Assembly (NCBI GenBank): GCA_011800805.1
Contig: MPNW01000046.1
Span: 155,052 to 219,051, forward strand
Source of the DNA: Hirudo medicinalis
Taxonomy: Eukaryota; Annelida; Clitellata; Hirudinida; Hirudinidae
Length of the DNA stretch: 64,000 nucleotides
Direction: 5' to 3'
Shown here: one piece after another, positions 11,249-22,293 of the stretch
Layout: each line of letters begins with the position of its first letter
Position numbering within the stretch: the stretch's first letter is position 1
Notes under the pieces: model-generated
What the model was told of the DNA's origin: nothing
What the model saw: the letters and a program-made list of their open reading frames with translations, nothing else
The model's database searches: none
Position numbers and translations under genes: made by a program

Positions 11249-14200
11249 ATGATCGCCAGAGATTTTCTTGCTCTGGTATGCCTGGGCATTCTGGCTCTGG
11301 TGACCGCTAGGCCTCCTGTTAATTGGAGCGACAAACATTTCGAAGTCTACAAGCAACACTTTCGAACGGGGCTGCAGAGGTTTCCAGTCGGCGAGAGAGA
11401 ACATGCCAAAGAGGAACTCGTGAAATATCTGAAAGGAGAGATCGAGAGACCTGCCTTTTTCGAAGTTATTGCAGACAAACACGTGGCTCTGCTGAATGAT
11501 GAACAAAAGTCAGAACTTACCAGCTACATCGAAGATTTCGACGTGTCCACCTTGCCAGAACACCAGCTCACCGGATCTGCAAGCCCTCACGGTGAAGGAC
11601 ACGAGGATCATTATGAATTAACCGATGCCTTGTCTCACATCTCTAGTCACGAATGGGATAGCAAATTCTTTGAAGTTTACAAGCAACATCTCAAGACCGG
11701 TCTTCAAAAGTTTGCCGTCGGGGAAAGAGCTCATGCCTTAGAAGAACTTGTGAAATTTCTGAAGGGCGAAGGAACAAAACCAGCATTTTTCGAACCTGTT
11801 GCTGAGAAACACTTGAAACTTCTTGATGATGAACAGAAAGCAGCATTCCTCGAATTTGCCGAACATTTAGACGTCAGCTCATTGCCAGAGGAGCAACTTA
11901 CCGGAAAAGCAAGTCCCCATGCCGTCGGCCATGTTTCTCATCACGAATTGACTGAACTTCTTTCTCACATCTCTGGTCACGAATGGCATGACAAATATTT
12001 TGAAATCTACAAGCAGCATTTAAGGACTGGACTCCAAAGATTTCCAGTCGGTGAAAGAGAACACGCAAAGGATGAATTGGTTAAGTATCTAAAAGGAGAA
12101 AGCGAAAGACCAGAATTTTTTGAACCAGTGGCTGACAGACATGTGGCTCTACTTGATGCAGTTCAAAAGGCAGAACTCATTTCATACGCAGAGCATTTCG
12201 ATGTCAGCTCACTCCCTGACAAACAGCTCACAGGGCCACTGAGTCCTCATGTAGAAGGACACGTTTCCCATCAAGATTTGACTGCTCTTCTGTCGCACAT
12301 CTCAGGTCACGACTGGCACGAAAAATATTTCGATATTTACAAGCAGTATTTCAAGACAGGTCTCAGGAGATTTGCAGCAGCCGACAGGAAAGACGCCAAA
12401 GATAAACTTTTACACTACCTCAAGAAAGAAGCTCGTAAACCAGCATTTTTTGAACCAATTGCAGATAGACACTTGAAACTCCTTGATGCAGCTCAGAGGG
12501 GAGAATTTATTGAATTCATTGAAAATTTTGACGTCGACACCTTGCCAGAAGAACGAATTGGAGGGACAAAGAGCCCCCACAGTGGCTGTGAACATCTTGA
12601 TTTGGCTGAATTCTTAACTCATATCTCAGGGGAGGAATGGCACGATAAATATTTCGAAGTCTACAAACAACACTTTACCACAGGTTTGCAAAAATTTCCA
12701 GTTGGGGAGAGAGAACATGCCAAAGAAGAATTGGTGAAATATCTCAAGGGTGAGGGCGCCAAACCGGATTTCTTTGAGCCTGTCGCCGATCAGCATGTTA
12801 AAATTCTCGATGCCGTCCAGAAAGCTGAATTTGTTGCCTTCATTGAGCACTTTGATGTTAGTACCCTTCCCGAATATCAGTTTACTGGATCAGGGAGCCC
12901 CCATGCTGAAGGACATGAAAGGCATTACGAATTGACTTCTCATTTGTCTCACATTTCCAGTCAGGATTGGCATAACAAGATCTTCAAAGTATTTAAACAG
13001 CATCTTAAAACTGGATTTGAAAAGCTCCCACCACAGAATAGAGAAGAAGGAAAGGAAGAACTTTTAAAATATCTCAAAGGGCAAGCCGATAAACCAGCAT
13101 TTTTGGAGCCAATTGCCGACAAACACATCAAACTTCTTGACGCCGCACAGAGAGTCGAATTCATTAGTTTCGTCGAACACTTTGATCTCTTAACCCTGTC
13201 AGGCGATCACTTTGAAGACCTTGGCAGCCCACATGCTGATGGTCATGAGGATCATCACGAACTCACCGAACTGTTGTCTCACATCTCAGGTTTCGACTGG
13301 TATGAAAAATATTTCGACATCTACAAGCAGCATTTTAAGACAGGTCTTCAGAAATTTCCTGCCGACGAGAGGGAGCACGTCAAGGAAGAGTTGCTGAAAT
13401 ACTTGAGAGGAGAAATTGACAGACCTGCATTTTTTGAGCCAATTGCTGATAAACACCTCGAACTCCTTGATCCTGTGCAGAAAGCAGAATTCTTTGATTT
13501 CGTCGAGCATTTCAATGTGAGCTCTTTGCTCAAAGCGCAGATCGGAGGAACTGGAAGTCCTCATGCTAATGGACATCACGATCACTACGAACTAACAAGT
13601 CTGCTCTCACATATTTCCGCACATGAATGGCACGACAAATACTTCGCCGTTTACAAAGAATACTTCAAGACTGGTTTGCAGAAATTTCCCGTGGCCGAAA
13701 GAGAACATGTCAAGGAAGAGCTGGTGAAATATTTCAAAGGACAAATCGAAAAACCAGAATATTTCGAACTAGTGGCTGACAAACATGTTGACCTCCTTGA
13801 TGCAGCACAAAGGACGGAATTTGTTCATTTCATTGAGCATTTCGATGTCAGCAGCTTGCCTAGTGAACAATTCACTGAAGCTGGCAGCCCTCATCATGGT
13901 GTCGAAAAGCTCGAATTGGCCGATCAATTGGCTCACATTTCAGGTCACGAATGGTACGACACATACTTTGAGGTTTACAAGCAGCACTTCAAGACCGGAC
14001 TGCTGAAGTTCCCAGTGGGAGAGAGAGAGCATGCTAAAGAACAATTGGTACTTTACCTGAAAGGTGAAGGCGATAAACCCGACTTCTTCGAACCAATTGC
14101 CGATCAACACGTGAAAGTTCTCGATGCTGTCCAGAAAGCTGAATTAATTTCCTTCATTGATAGTTTTGATGTCAGCACTCTGCCTGAACACCAGTTCACT

Positions 14201-14272
14201 GGGGAGGGAAGCCCTCATGGCGATGGTCACACTGCTCACGACAAGTTGACTGAAGTTGCAGCTTTACACTGA
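11249..14272 (+). CDS. Nine-module secreted polyprotein of the cluster family
   Basis: Intronless 1007-residue protein. I start at ATG 11249 (MIARDFLALV); the frame extends upstream only through a TTG. Residues 1-20 are a signal peptide ending VTA. Nine modules of about 110 residues follow. Each has W-x(2)-K-x-F-x-V/I-Y-K-Q-H, then PVGEREHAKEELVKYLKGE, a P-x-FFEP segment, a LLDAxQKAE helix and a FDVSSLP end. Linkers are His-rich: SPHxxGHxxH, then ELTxLLSHIS. Apart from one Cys in a linker the mature chain lacks cysteine. The linkers have no conserved dibasic site, so furin-type processing is not indicated. AATAAA is at 14402-14407. The module is the same as in its single-module neighbours. 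Function unknown; tandem helical carrier proteins (nematode polyprotein allergens, Bla g 1) are architectural analogues only. Confidence 0.93.
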   Translation: MIARDFLALVCLGILALVTARPPVNWSDKHFEVYKQHFRTGLQRFPVGEREHAKEELVKYLKGEIERPAFFEVIADKHVALLNDEQKSELTSYIEDFDVSTLPEHQLTGSASPHGEGHEDHYELTDALSHISSHEWDSKFFEVYKQHLKTGLQKFAVGERAHALEELVKFLKGEGTKPAFFEPVAEKHLKLLDDEQKAAFLEFAEHLDVSSLPEEQLTGKASPHAVGHVSHHELTELLSHISGHEWHDKYFEIYKQHLRTGLQRFPVGEREHAKDELVKYLKGESERPEFFEPVADRHVALLDAVQKAELISYAEHFDVSSLPDKQLTGPLSPHVEGHVSHQDLTALLSHISGHDWHEKYFDIYKQYFKTGLRRFAAADRKDAKDKLLHYLKKEARKPAFFEPIADRHLKLLDAAQRGEFIEFIENFDVDTLPEERIGGTKSPHSGCEHLDLAEFLTHISGEEWHDKYFEVYKQHFTTGLQKFPVGEREHAKEELVKYLKGEGAKPDFFEPVADQHVKILDAVQKAEFVAFIEHFDVSTLPEYQFTGSGSPHAEGHERHYELTSHLSHISSQDWHNKIFKVFKQHLKTGFEKLPPQNREEGKEELLKYLKGQADKPAFLEPIADKHIKLLDAAQRVEFISFVEHFDLLTLSGDHFEDLGSPHADGHEDHHELTELLSHISGFDWYEKYFDIYKQHFKTGLQKFPADEREHVKEELLKYLRGEIDRPAFFEPIADKHLELLDPVQKAEFFDFVEHFNVSSLLKAQIGGTGSPHANGHHDHYELTSLLSHISAHEWHDKYFAVYKEYFKTGLQKFPVAEREHVKEELVKYFKGQIEKPEYFELVADKHVDLLDAAQRTEFVHFIEHFDVSSLPSEQFTEAGSPHHGVEKLELADQLAHISGHEWYDTYFEVYKQHFKTGLLKFPVGEREHAKEQLVLYLKGEGDKPDFFEPIADQHVKVLDAVQKAELISFIDSFDVSTLPEHQFTGEGSPHGDGHTAHDKLTEVAALH

Positions 14273-14407
14273 AGACAGTTCCATCCTTGACGGACAAAAA
14301 ACATTTGATCCTTCGAAATGACGATGTTTTTTCATAAAGTGTTGTTGCCAAGTTTATTTAATCATACGGAGCTCATAATGTTAGTGAATGTATAGGTACT
14401 AAATAAA

Positions 14408-15330
14408 GAGTATTGATGTAGTTTTGTGTCCATTCTTCGAAATTGCATCTTGTGTCGGACACTATTGGTGGTAAAGTGAAGATATTTTGCGGCAAATGGT
14501 CATAAAATTAAAACCAATATTTTAAGCCATTAATACTATTATAAAAACCATACCTTATCCTAATTGTCATATTTTGTAGGAAGACCCCTCGAAAGAGATT
14601 TTTGCTTATTCTAGGAATTGTTTATTATCATTACGTAATTACTTAATTTTCTTCATTGGAATCTTTTTGGATTCTCATTAAGAGTACTTCGTCTTTATCC
14701 ATATAAGCCTAACATTTTCAGTAAAACGTTAAAATTTCCACATCCCTAATCATTGGGGCCTCCTTATTAAAATATCTGGAAAACTAGAAATACAAAAACC
14801 GAACCTATTAAGATGTACGTTTTACAACACTAAATAAGGAATATAAATTTGTTATATTTCAGTAGATTTATCCAATAAAATATATTATCGATTTACTTAT
14901 TAAAATATAAAATACGTGGGATACTTCAGAGGCGTGTTTGTTTTACTACCTATTCCGACATTTTTAGAATAAACTTTTCTGTTCTGGCATTTTTAAATGT
15001 TTAGTTATTTCTTTCATTTCACAGTTGTTGTTGCTTACAAATACAATTCTTAATAAACTTTCATAGACCAATTTGAAAGTTACGTAAAAATAAGTCATAA
15101 TCGATTGATATTACTTGATATTGGTTGGCTCATTTATCTTGGCATATCACAATAATATAATAATGACAAATCAGCGTTTATTAATGCCAAACAACATCGT
15201 GTAGAATTAGATTACATAATTATGCTAATGTTCATTTATATCCATTGACATGAAATGGGTTCCTAATGTATCATGAGTAGCATTACTTTATTTCCATGCA
15301 AAAACCAAAAGAAAATAAGATGATTGAGCC
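14408..15330. other. Boundary between + and - arms of the cluster, no gene seen
   Basis: AT-rich spacer where the + strand genes from the left and - strand genes from the right meet tail to tail. No coding exon recognised. Confidence 0.4.
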
Positions 15331-15458
15331 TTTTATTGAGATTAGATCAAATCCTCCAACAATTTGAATTTCAGCGTATTTAAATTTCAACGAGAAAAAT
15401 TCAAATGTTTCAAATTGCAAATTTGCGTGCAATCTAATTTCGAATGGTCATCTTACAA

Positions 15459-15764
15459 TTAGAATTTTTTCACATACTCGGCCAATTCCTTCTTATTTTC
15501 AGGGTCCAATGTTTTCCAAATCCTTACTCCGTAAGAATTGAGATAAGTCGGTTGTGATCCTTGACCAGCGAGATAAAGGAGTGCTTCATCCTGATATTTT
15601 TTCTTTTCCTGGGGGGATAACTTTGGCAATGCCTCGTTTATATTGTCTTTAATGATAGCAAATTTCTCAGACCAAGGCAATTTTTTCAATTCCTCGTCAG
15701 TAAATTCTTTCTGAGCTTTCACCAAGCCAACGAAAACAATGAGGAGCAAAATTTTGACATCCAT
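15459..15764 (-). CDS. Secreted single-module helical protein
   Basis: Predicted 101-residue protein, signal peptide MDVKILLLIVFVGLVKA then QKEF. The mature module reads LPWSEKFAIIKDN, LPKLSPQEKKKY, ALLYLAGQ, P, then LDPENKKELAEYVKKF, matching the cluster pattern. No cysteine. The ATG follows a TTTTAG acceptor by four bases. A noncoding first exon ends with a GTAAGT donor at 16200-16195, giving an intron of about 430 bases. TTTATT at 15332-15337 is a polyadenylation signal on this strand, about 120 bases past the stop. Function unknown. Confidence 0.85.
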   Translation of the reverse strand: MDVKILLLIVFVGLVKAQKEFTDEELKKLPWSEKFAIIKDNINEALPKLSPQEKKKYQDEALLYLAGQGSQPTYLNSYGVRIWKTLDPENKKELAEYVKKF

Positions 15765-16200
15765 TTTGCTAAAATTAGATGCTATTTATTCATATGTCTA
15801 TAAAATCATTAAGTTTAAACATGTTTTGTTAAAATAAGCTATTTAAATGACTTTTTCAACCATATCTTGCATCGTTTTAATTAAGTCCAAACCTCGACGT
15901 CAATTTTATATTTGTAATTTTTATTATCAACACTGATCACTTTCAGCCTCTATGGCCATCTTCGTTTAAAAAAACCCAACGTTTTAAAGTAGCAGAGTTG
16001 CATAAGTAATTGAAAATGGATTTAAAATTCTAATCTCCAATGAACTCGTCAGAAGCTCGGAATTCGAGGTTAAAAATCATGGGATTCGTATAAGCCTTAG
16101 TCTTAAAAAAGGATGTGTTTTTTAGAACTAAATTTTCGTTCATCTATTTTAATTTCTCAACAGATGGACTAGAAAATAAATTAACAAGATAGGAACTTAC

Positions 16201-16240
16201 CGAAGCAGACACAAAAAATCAACAGCGACCAGGATTTATA
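16201..16240 (-). promoter_or_regulatory. TATA box and noncoding first exon of the 15.5 kb gene
   Basis: Reading on the minus strand, TATAAA lies at 16240-16235. A short leader exon ends CTGCTTCG at 16201, just before the strong donor GTAAGT. Spacing from TATA to the donor leaves a leader of only about 10 to 15 bases if transcription starts about 30 bases downstream, so the exact start is uncertain. Confidence 0.6.
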
Positions 16241-16379
16241 GATTTATTTATGCTCTGTGACCTGATAATCGTGAATTTATTGCCACGATAAGCGGGGTGA
16301 TTATTTTTAATATCCTTCTAAATTTTAAGTTATCCAACTCAGTACTTGAACTTGCACCACGTCAGTTGATTATTTAATT

Positions 16380-16725
16380 AATTTCTTTGATTAAAGTCCA
16401 TTGCATAACTAAGATAATTTGGACTTATTAGTTAGTGTTAGATATTGTAATGAAATACGAAGTATCATAGTAATAGGTGTAATGGTTCAATTATGACAAA
16501 ATAATAGAATAATAATATTAGGGAAATTGCAGCTATTTACTTAAATTGTGCCGCTTTTTGCAAATCCATCTGAAAATGACGTCCACACTTGCTGGATTGT
16601 TAAGCAGGGCTCATCTCGGTTTACATAGATTTGTTTTAAGCTTTATTTCTCTTCTCAGGACCGACTGGACATTCCATGGAAATGCCGAACAGTTTCCTCC
16701 TCCTGAGTGATGCGTCAGTTGATAA
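16380..16725 (-). mobile_element. LINE 3' fragment, same family as 59-64 kb
   Basis: Closely similar to 59120-59430: it has the same GATTAAAGTCC...GCATAACT 3' flank, the shared GTCCACACTTGCTGGATTG stretch, and the region that encodes the CCHC finger around GGACATTCCATG. Truncated on its 5' side. Confidence 0.8.
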
Positions 16726-16787
16726 AACTTGTCAATGTGTTAAAGTGTGACATGGGTATCGCTTTGACAGTTGAAATTAATTTATAG

Positions 16788-16979
16788 TTATTCGATAAAT
16801 ACGCAGTGACAAATGATGTTTAGAAATGCACTAAAATGTGCACCAAAACTTGATTGATTTAATATAATGTTTAAATATAATTGTGTTGTGCCAATAACAT
16901 CAATTAGTCCTGAGGTTATCCAGGATTTTCTTTTGCGTTGTTCTGAGACTTTCTGTGATTGATCATATGAATTCAGCAA
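16788..16979 (-). mobile_element. Probable LINE ORF2 fragment (linker before RT)
   Basis: A short frame contains RKSWITSGLIDVI then QLYL, which resembles the K-x-W-I-T-x-G-I/L...LY segment preceding the reverse transcriptase domain of CR1/L2-like elements. Only this small piece is visible. Confidence 0.45.
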
Positions 16980-18400
16980 AGAACCAAGAGCTGCTCTTCT
17001 TTGGCTCCTCGATAAGTCACTTTCATTGGCGAATTATGGATCTCGAATACATTGTCAGTCATGCTCTGATGTTGAATGCGTCAAAGAGAGACGACTTCAG
17101 ACTTAAATAAACAATGAAGGTTCCCCAAAGTTCTTGTTTATTCCCGAGTTTGAGCGACATGCTTACTACTCCAACATGGATTCGAAAGAATCCCTTGGCG
17201 AGTGAACAGGATCATCATCTAGTTACTTATAGTAACTTATGTTAACTATATATACATTTTAGGAGAGTTTCTGGGAAAATATCACTGGAGGCAAAGGGCA
17301 TCGGTGGAGTACCACAATCAGCTTGTACCTCTTCGGATATTCGCGGCAGATTCCTTAATAACAAACTAATTGATATGCGCCCTTGAATCAATGGACTACC
17401 CTTGACTACCATGTTTGGCGAATTCAGAATTATTTGTACAAGCTTCGCGTGAGGATGGTTGACGAGTTATCACCTCTCTTTCGAATAAACACCACAAGTC
17501 CAACCCTATTCCAAACGATTGAAGTCTTTCAGTTTTGATTCTTTCTCGTTTCACTGTTCAATAAATCGCTCGTACATGGAGAAGTTTCTTCACTTTATAA
17601 ACTTGCTCACAATAGTAACCAAAACGAAGCTAAACCATGATATACATGAGTTGAGTCCTGCACTCAAGTAATTTAAAATCTTTGAGCTAGGGGGAGCAAA
17701 TTTTTTTATGCATACATAAATATTACAACAGGAAAGTATAGTACTGGTGGATTAGTGGCAAACAATTAATTTCACATTAATGACTCATAAGGAAAGCGAA
17801 GACACTTGTAATTTNAGCAAATTTTTTTATGCATACATAAATATTACAACAGGAAAGTATAGTACTGGTGGATTAGTGGCAAACAATTAATTTCACATTA
17901 ATGACTCATAAGGAAAGCGAAGACACTTGTAATTTAGTTAACGAAACTTATAATAATATTGATGTAGTAAATATTCATGTCGGAAGCTTTCCTAACTTAC
18001 GCGAGCTGTATTATGACCAATAAAGTATTTAACAATTATTATTAATTATGAATTATATGGATTTAGAAAATTATCAACTGACAGGGATGGGGGAGCTGGC
18101 ACACGCCTGTGTTTCTAAATCATCGATCACGTTTTTATAAATGCTTCATGATTTGATAATCATTACCATCATCAGCCATTCGCCTAGCTTATCAGTATTA
18201 TCATTATTTTCTTCAGCACTAAAACAACATAACTCATAACATTAAAAAAGTATTATGAAGAATACTTCGAAATTTTGTTGTTTTGATGCTAGTTGGAAAC
18301 GTTAAAAACGATCAGCCGTTTCAATGTCAAACAGAAACCGTTTCATTTAAAACATGAGTTGCAAATATAATGTCACATTAGAAACTCTTCAAATGAACAA
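16980..18400. other. Intergenic with an assembly duplication, no gene seen
   Basis: No coding exon recognised. Contains the 120-bp duplicate at 17695-17935 described separately. Confidence 0.4.
17695..17935. repeat. Identical 120-bp direct duplicate joined by one N
   Basis: 17695-17814 and 17816-17935 look identical and are separated by a single n at 17815. This is the signature of two contig ends that overlap but were not merged, rather than a biological repeat. Confidence 0.85.
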
Positions 18401-18401
18401 A

Positions 18402-18707
18402 TCATTGCTTGAGGGTTCTTAGGTAAGCGGCCACTTCATGCTTCTGCTGGTCATTCAAGAGACCGAGGAGGCGTTCCCCCAATTCTGAAAGATCTGTTGG
18501 TTTTTCTCCACCAAGCATGAGGTAACTGATACCTTGGTCAAGAGCTGCATTCTTTTGTTCTTCTGGCACAGCATCGAGGTTTATGGAAATGTTTTCTTTA
18601 ATGAAATCAAACTTCTGATTCCATGACATAGAAGCAAACTGTTCGGCCGTGAGGTCACATTGTACTGTAACCACAATGACGAAAAGGGCAAAGAGCTTTG
18701 AGGACAT
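18402..18707 (-). CDS. Secreted single-module helical protein (DLTAEQF subgroup)
   Basis: Predicted 101-residue protein. Signal peptide MSSKLFALFVIVVTVQC, then DLTAEQFASMSW. Module: WNQKFDFIKEN, VPEEQKNAAL, GISYLMLGG, KPTDLSELGERLL, LLNDQQKHEVAAYL. It is closest to the 22.3 kb protein, which has DLTAEEFA at the same place and the same KPT-x-LSELG stretch, so the two look like recent tandem duplicates. A probable AAG acceptor lies one base before the ATG. A donor GTACGT at 18816-18811 ends a noncoding exon. Function unknown. Confidence 0.85.
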   Translation of the reverse strand: MSSKLFALFVIVVTVQCDLTAEQFASMSWNQKFDFIKENISINLDAVPEEQKNAALDQGISYLMLGGEKPTDLSELGERLLGLLNDQQKHEVAAYLRTLKQ

Positions 18708-18873
18708 TCTTCAATAAATGTGATGAATACCAATTGCAAATGAACCTTCAAATAAATATGAATGCATTTTATTACTAATAAATAATTAATAAACGAATAC
18801 AAATGATAAAACGTACCTGAACAATCAAAGTTAAGATTTTGGCTGTGGTTGCTTCAAGTAAGTATTAGTACCA

Positions 18874-18887
18874 TGATCTTTGGACTT
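18874..18887 (-). promoter_or_regulatory. HNF4-like DR1 element upstream of the 18.4 kb gene
   Basis: Minus strand AAGTCCAAAGATCA, about 60 bases upstream of the first-exon donor. It matches the AGTCCAAAG core of HNF4 nuclear-receptor sites. The same AGTCCAAAGATC string stands at nearly the same distance from the donor of the paralogue at 22.3 kb. Receptor identity is inference. Confidence 0.45.
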
Positions 18888-18899
18888 AAGGATGCGTGT

Positions 18900-21640
18900 A
18901 CTAGTTCTAAAATGTAACAAGTAGGTCAGAAGCTGACCTCAAAATGTCGTCTGCGGATCTTTTAATTGCAATTAGCCTATCTTTTGAGTGCCTTATGCTT
19001 CGGAACAGGATGTGAAGGCACCTTTTTAATCGACTTGCCATTTGTACAGCGCCATGGGAGGCCATAGAAGCTTTTGAAAGGGTAGAGTAAAGATTTTTAA
19101 ATTCAATTTTTGAACTTGGTACGATAACTAAGAAGGGTGCTGAAGGCACCCGTGGATCCCAAAAGTCCCGAGCGCGACAAAACGTGCCATCCACCATGAC
19201 ACCACAACAGACGATGTTATTTATAATATTTATCTTTCCAATAAAATTAAAACTTTAATTACGTTTATGTCAATCTAGAATTTAATCAAATAATAAATTT
19301 AAATTTAAATTTGTTGACAACAAATCCACTGAGGTCGTAAACGAACACAAATATTAAAATAAATTATGGTCAAAATCGATTGAGTAGTCTAAGCAAATTT
19401 TATAAATTTGAAAATATTAGCAATTTGAAAATAGTGTTTTGATAAATGTTAGTATTGTGTCAAAATCCAGGAGGGATAATTTTTCCCCCTTGCTCCCCCC
19501 GGCGGACGCCCATGTATAGCGCCCCTACCAAGGGCGGTCCCTGGCGATGTAATCTAGGTCGCAAACACGAAGCACTACGACTATTGCCATGTACCTCCGC
19601 ATGAAGGAACGCAACCCATTCTCCCAACCAGCACGATTTAATCATTTGAATTTTTGGAGAGATATTTATTTACAACATTTTGTTAGAAATGGAAATTGTA
19701 TCGATTCTAATAAATAATTTTACAGTTTTCATAAATAGTGTGCTAAATATTTTTTACAATTCTGTAGATTTTAAGAGCCAAAACGAGGAATACTAATCCT
19801 TTTAGCGAACAAGTGATGCTTTCTGCCACAGGTTGACCCAGATTTTTGGTCCTTATATGAATTCCAGCCACTCCTTCTGAATCAATAATAAAAATCAAGT
19901 TGCAATAAATAATTGGGACAGGAGTTTTTATGTAATTCGACCACATCTATTTAAGAGAGTTTTGTCATAAGATTTGATGATGATGATGTTGGCGACGACG
20001 ACGATCCTGATGACGTAGAAGATCTAAATAGAATTGTAACAACTATCGTCAACAAAAGCAAGACAAAACTTCAAATAAACTGACAAAATCCAAGATTAGA
20101 GTCAAACAACGAAAAAGACGATATGTTCATGAAATTTTAATTTAAAGGCACCGATGAAAATTTGTATTAAAACTATTAAATTATTACATCGGATATGATG
20201 ACAACTAAAGCTGGAAGACTTTTCCATTCTTTAACTGTTAATATTAATTTTATTATAAAAATTCACATACATCCACATGCTGTAGATTCGAAGTTTTTTG
20301 CTGCCTGCAATCTGATTCCTTGGTCAGGATTTGACAGCTGAGATTCTGGTTGTCTCACTTGTGATTTTGTGACCCTGTAAATCCGAGTCTAATCAGAGTC
20401 TGTGCTCTGAATGTGATAACATACTAAATAACGAACATGATTAGTATTTATTCAGTCCACTTTTCATTCAACGGCTTTTGATAAAAATAACTTTTTTTCT
20501 GAAATTTTCGAAATGCTCACAGTATTAATAAGTGTTTTTGATGTCTTCACAATCCTAATGCGATTTTAATTAATTTTATCTGCATCGAACATAGGCCTGT
20601 CTCTGCATAAATTAAAGACTCCAAACAAAAGATTTTTAAAAACTTCCTGTTATTCTCATCAGGAGATCTCTCATAAATAATGACAAAGGATTTTTCCAGT
20701 TGATATTTTGAAATTACTTCAGCGAACATCAAAACAGGAATTTAATGCCTTCTGAAGACTGAAGAATTGAATAGTTCTCTTATTATTTGAGAAACCAAAT
20801 GAAATTCACTTCATCAGATAACTTAATATTAATGTTTGATAATTTAAATAATATTTGGTAGTTTCTTTCTGAACTTTCCAACATAAACTGAGTCAAGAAT
20901 GCAAGCCAATTCAGCTGTTCTGAACTTAAAAATGTTGGACTCAATAAACTGGTCATGCGTCATTGTCACGTCTTCCACGTTAACATTCGAATTAGGTGCC
21001 CATTATCCGGCTTAAATAAATAGTTATTAATTAATCTTACTTATTATATAATTTAGACACATTTCTTTGTTTCTTGTTAATGCTTCTTTGTTTCATTATC
21101 CTCAAATGTTACCCACGCATCTCTGTGTTCACTTTTAAATTAACTTAATCATGGCTACTTCTCATAATCGCGTTGGGAGTATTTCTCGGTGTTTCAGTAA
21201 CCTGCAGTACTAGTTACCCTTAGTCAAAAGTGGATGTTGAAATGGAAATTTACTTTTTTTTTGTGAAGTTTATGAACAGCCATAAAACGTGAAGACATTG
21301 CCGTGGTGGTACCAAATTTCACGTCGCTTTCCACTCCTGAGTGAGTGGGCTAAGCGTTCCTTGGCAGCCCATCAAGTAATGTTGCAAGTGAGCAACGTTT
21401 CAGTGCTCCTGGAGATGTACTCTCAGATGACAGAAGTCGATTGTTACCTGAGAGAGCCGAGCAACTCACATTTCTTAAAATAAACCCTCATGCCTTAAAG
21501 TGTAACGTTTTCTTTTATATATATAATGTTATAACCCTGAAAATGCCATCAATTAATTTTTAAAGTTATATTTATGTTTAATTAGTTTTCGATTATATTC
21601 ACTATCTTTTAGTTCTACGGCGAGACAAAAATCTCAGACA
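18900..21640. other. Long intergenic interval, no gene recognised
   Basis: A 96-codon minus-strand frame at 18907-19197 has ordinary amino-acid composition but no domain I recognise and no splice or start context that supports it. A GC-richer patch near 19490-19600 may be old repeat DNA. A 64-codon plus-strand frame at 21289-21483 is also unrecognised. Confidence 0.4.
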
Positions 21641-21652
21641 GAAGCATAGAAN

Positions 21653-21775
21653 AGGATTATTGCGTAAGCGTGGTATTTACAGTTAATACCACTCAGTTGA
21701 TAACTGAATATTTGCTGGAACATCCCAACAATAAACTCGGCATAAATTAAGCCCCGTCGTTTATTACAATATATA
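21653..21775 (+). repeat. Dispersed repeat shared with 46690-46800
   Basis: Both segments contain TTATTGC, GGTATTTACAG, AATACCAC and GGCATAAATTAAGC in the same order and orientation. At 46.7 kb it follows a LINE fragment, so it is probably the 3' tail of that LINE family. Confidence 0.65.
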
Positions 21776-21930
21776 TATAAATTGATATTTATTTCTTAAA
21801 ATCAGCAAGATTCACACTAAATGTATTGTATTTTTTTACATTTATTTTTTATTAATAAAATAAAAATATTAAAAATCTCTGAATTTCTTTGATTTTTAAA
21901 AAATAAATAATTTCTAACCACATGGGCCGT

Positions 21931-22025
21931 TCAATCCGGTATCCGGTATACATCCGGATCCGACAGGTTACTTATCCGGAATTATCCGGTACTGGATATC
22001 TATTTGCTATCCGGTTCATGCCTAA
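21931..22025. repeat. ATCCGG subterminal-repeat cluster, MITE-like
   Basis: At least seven degenerate copies of ATCCGG in 95 bases, on both strands, bounded by GGGCCGTTCAATCCGG and an inverted CATGAACCGGAT. The pattern resembles short hAT-type nonautonomous elements. I could not confirm a target-site duplication. Confidence 0.45.
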
Positions 22026-22293
22026 TATGAATCTTGGACTCAAATTCTCCAATGAGAATGAACATGAGTTCTGGCGGTCCACTTAACAGCAGTCAGCGTG
22101 CTAGTCGGCGAACATTCAAAGTGATGCTTACATATTGGAATCCATCTTACAATTTCTAAAAATTATTTTATCAAGAAATAAATTTACTCAGACGGTTTTT
22201 TACGAACGTTTTTAATCTTTTAACATTTCGAACCGATAAACTTGGAAAGTTATTAAAATTTCAACTTTCGTACAACTGTTTGTGGGCAACACT

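Noticed and set aside
12410..13585. Several frames antisense to or overlapping the nine-module gene
   Set aside because: Shadow frames of a strongly biased repetitive coding sequence.
18907..19197. 96-codon minus-strand frame with ordinary composition
   Set aside because: No recognised domain or signal peptide, and it overlaps the upstream region of the 18.4 kb gene; kept only as a note.
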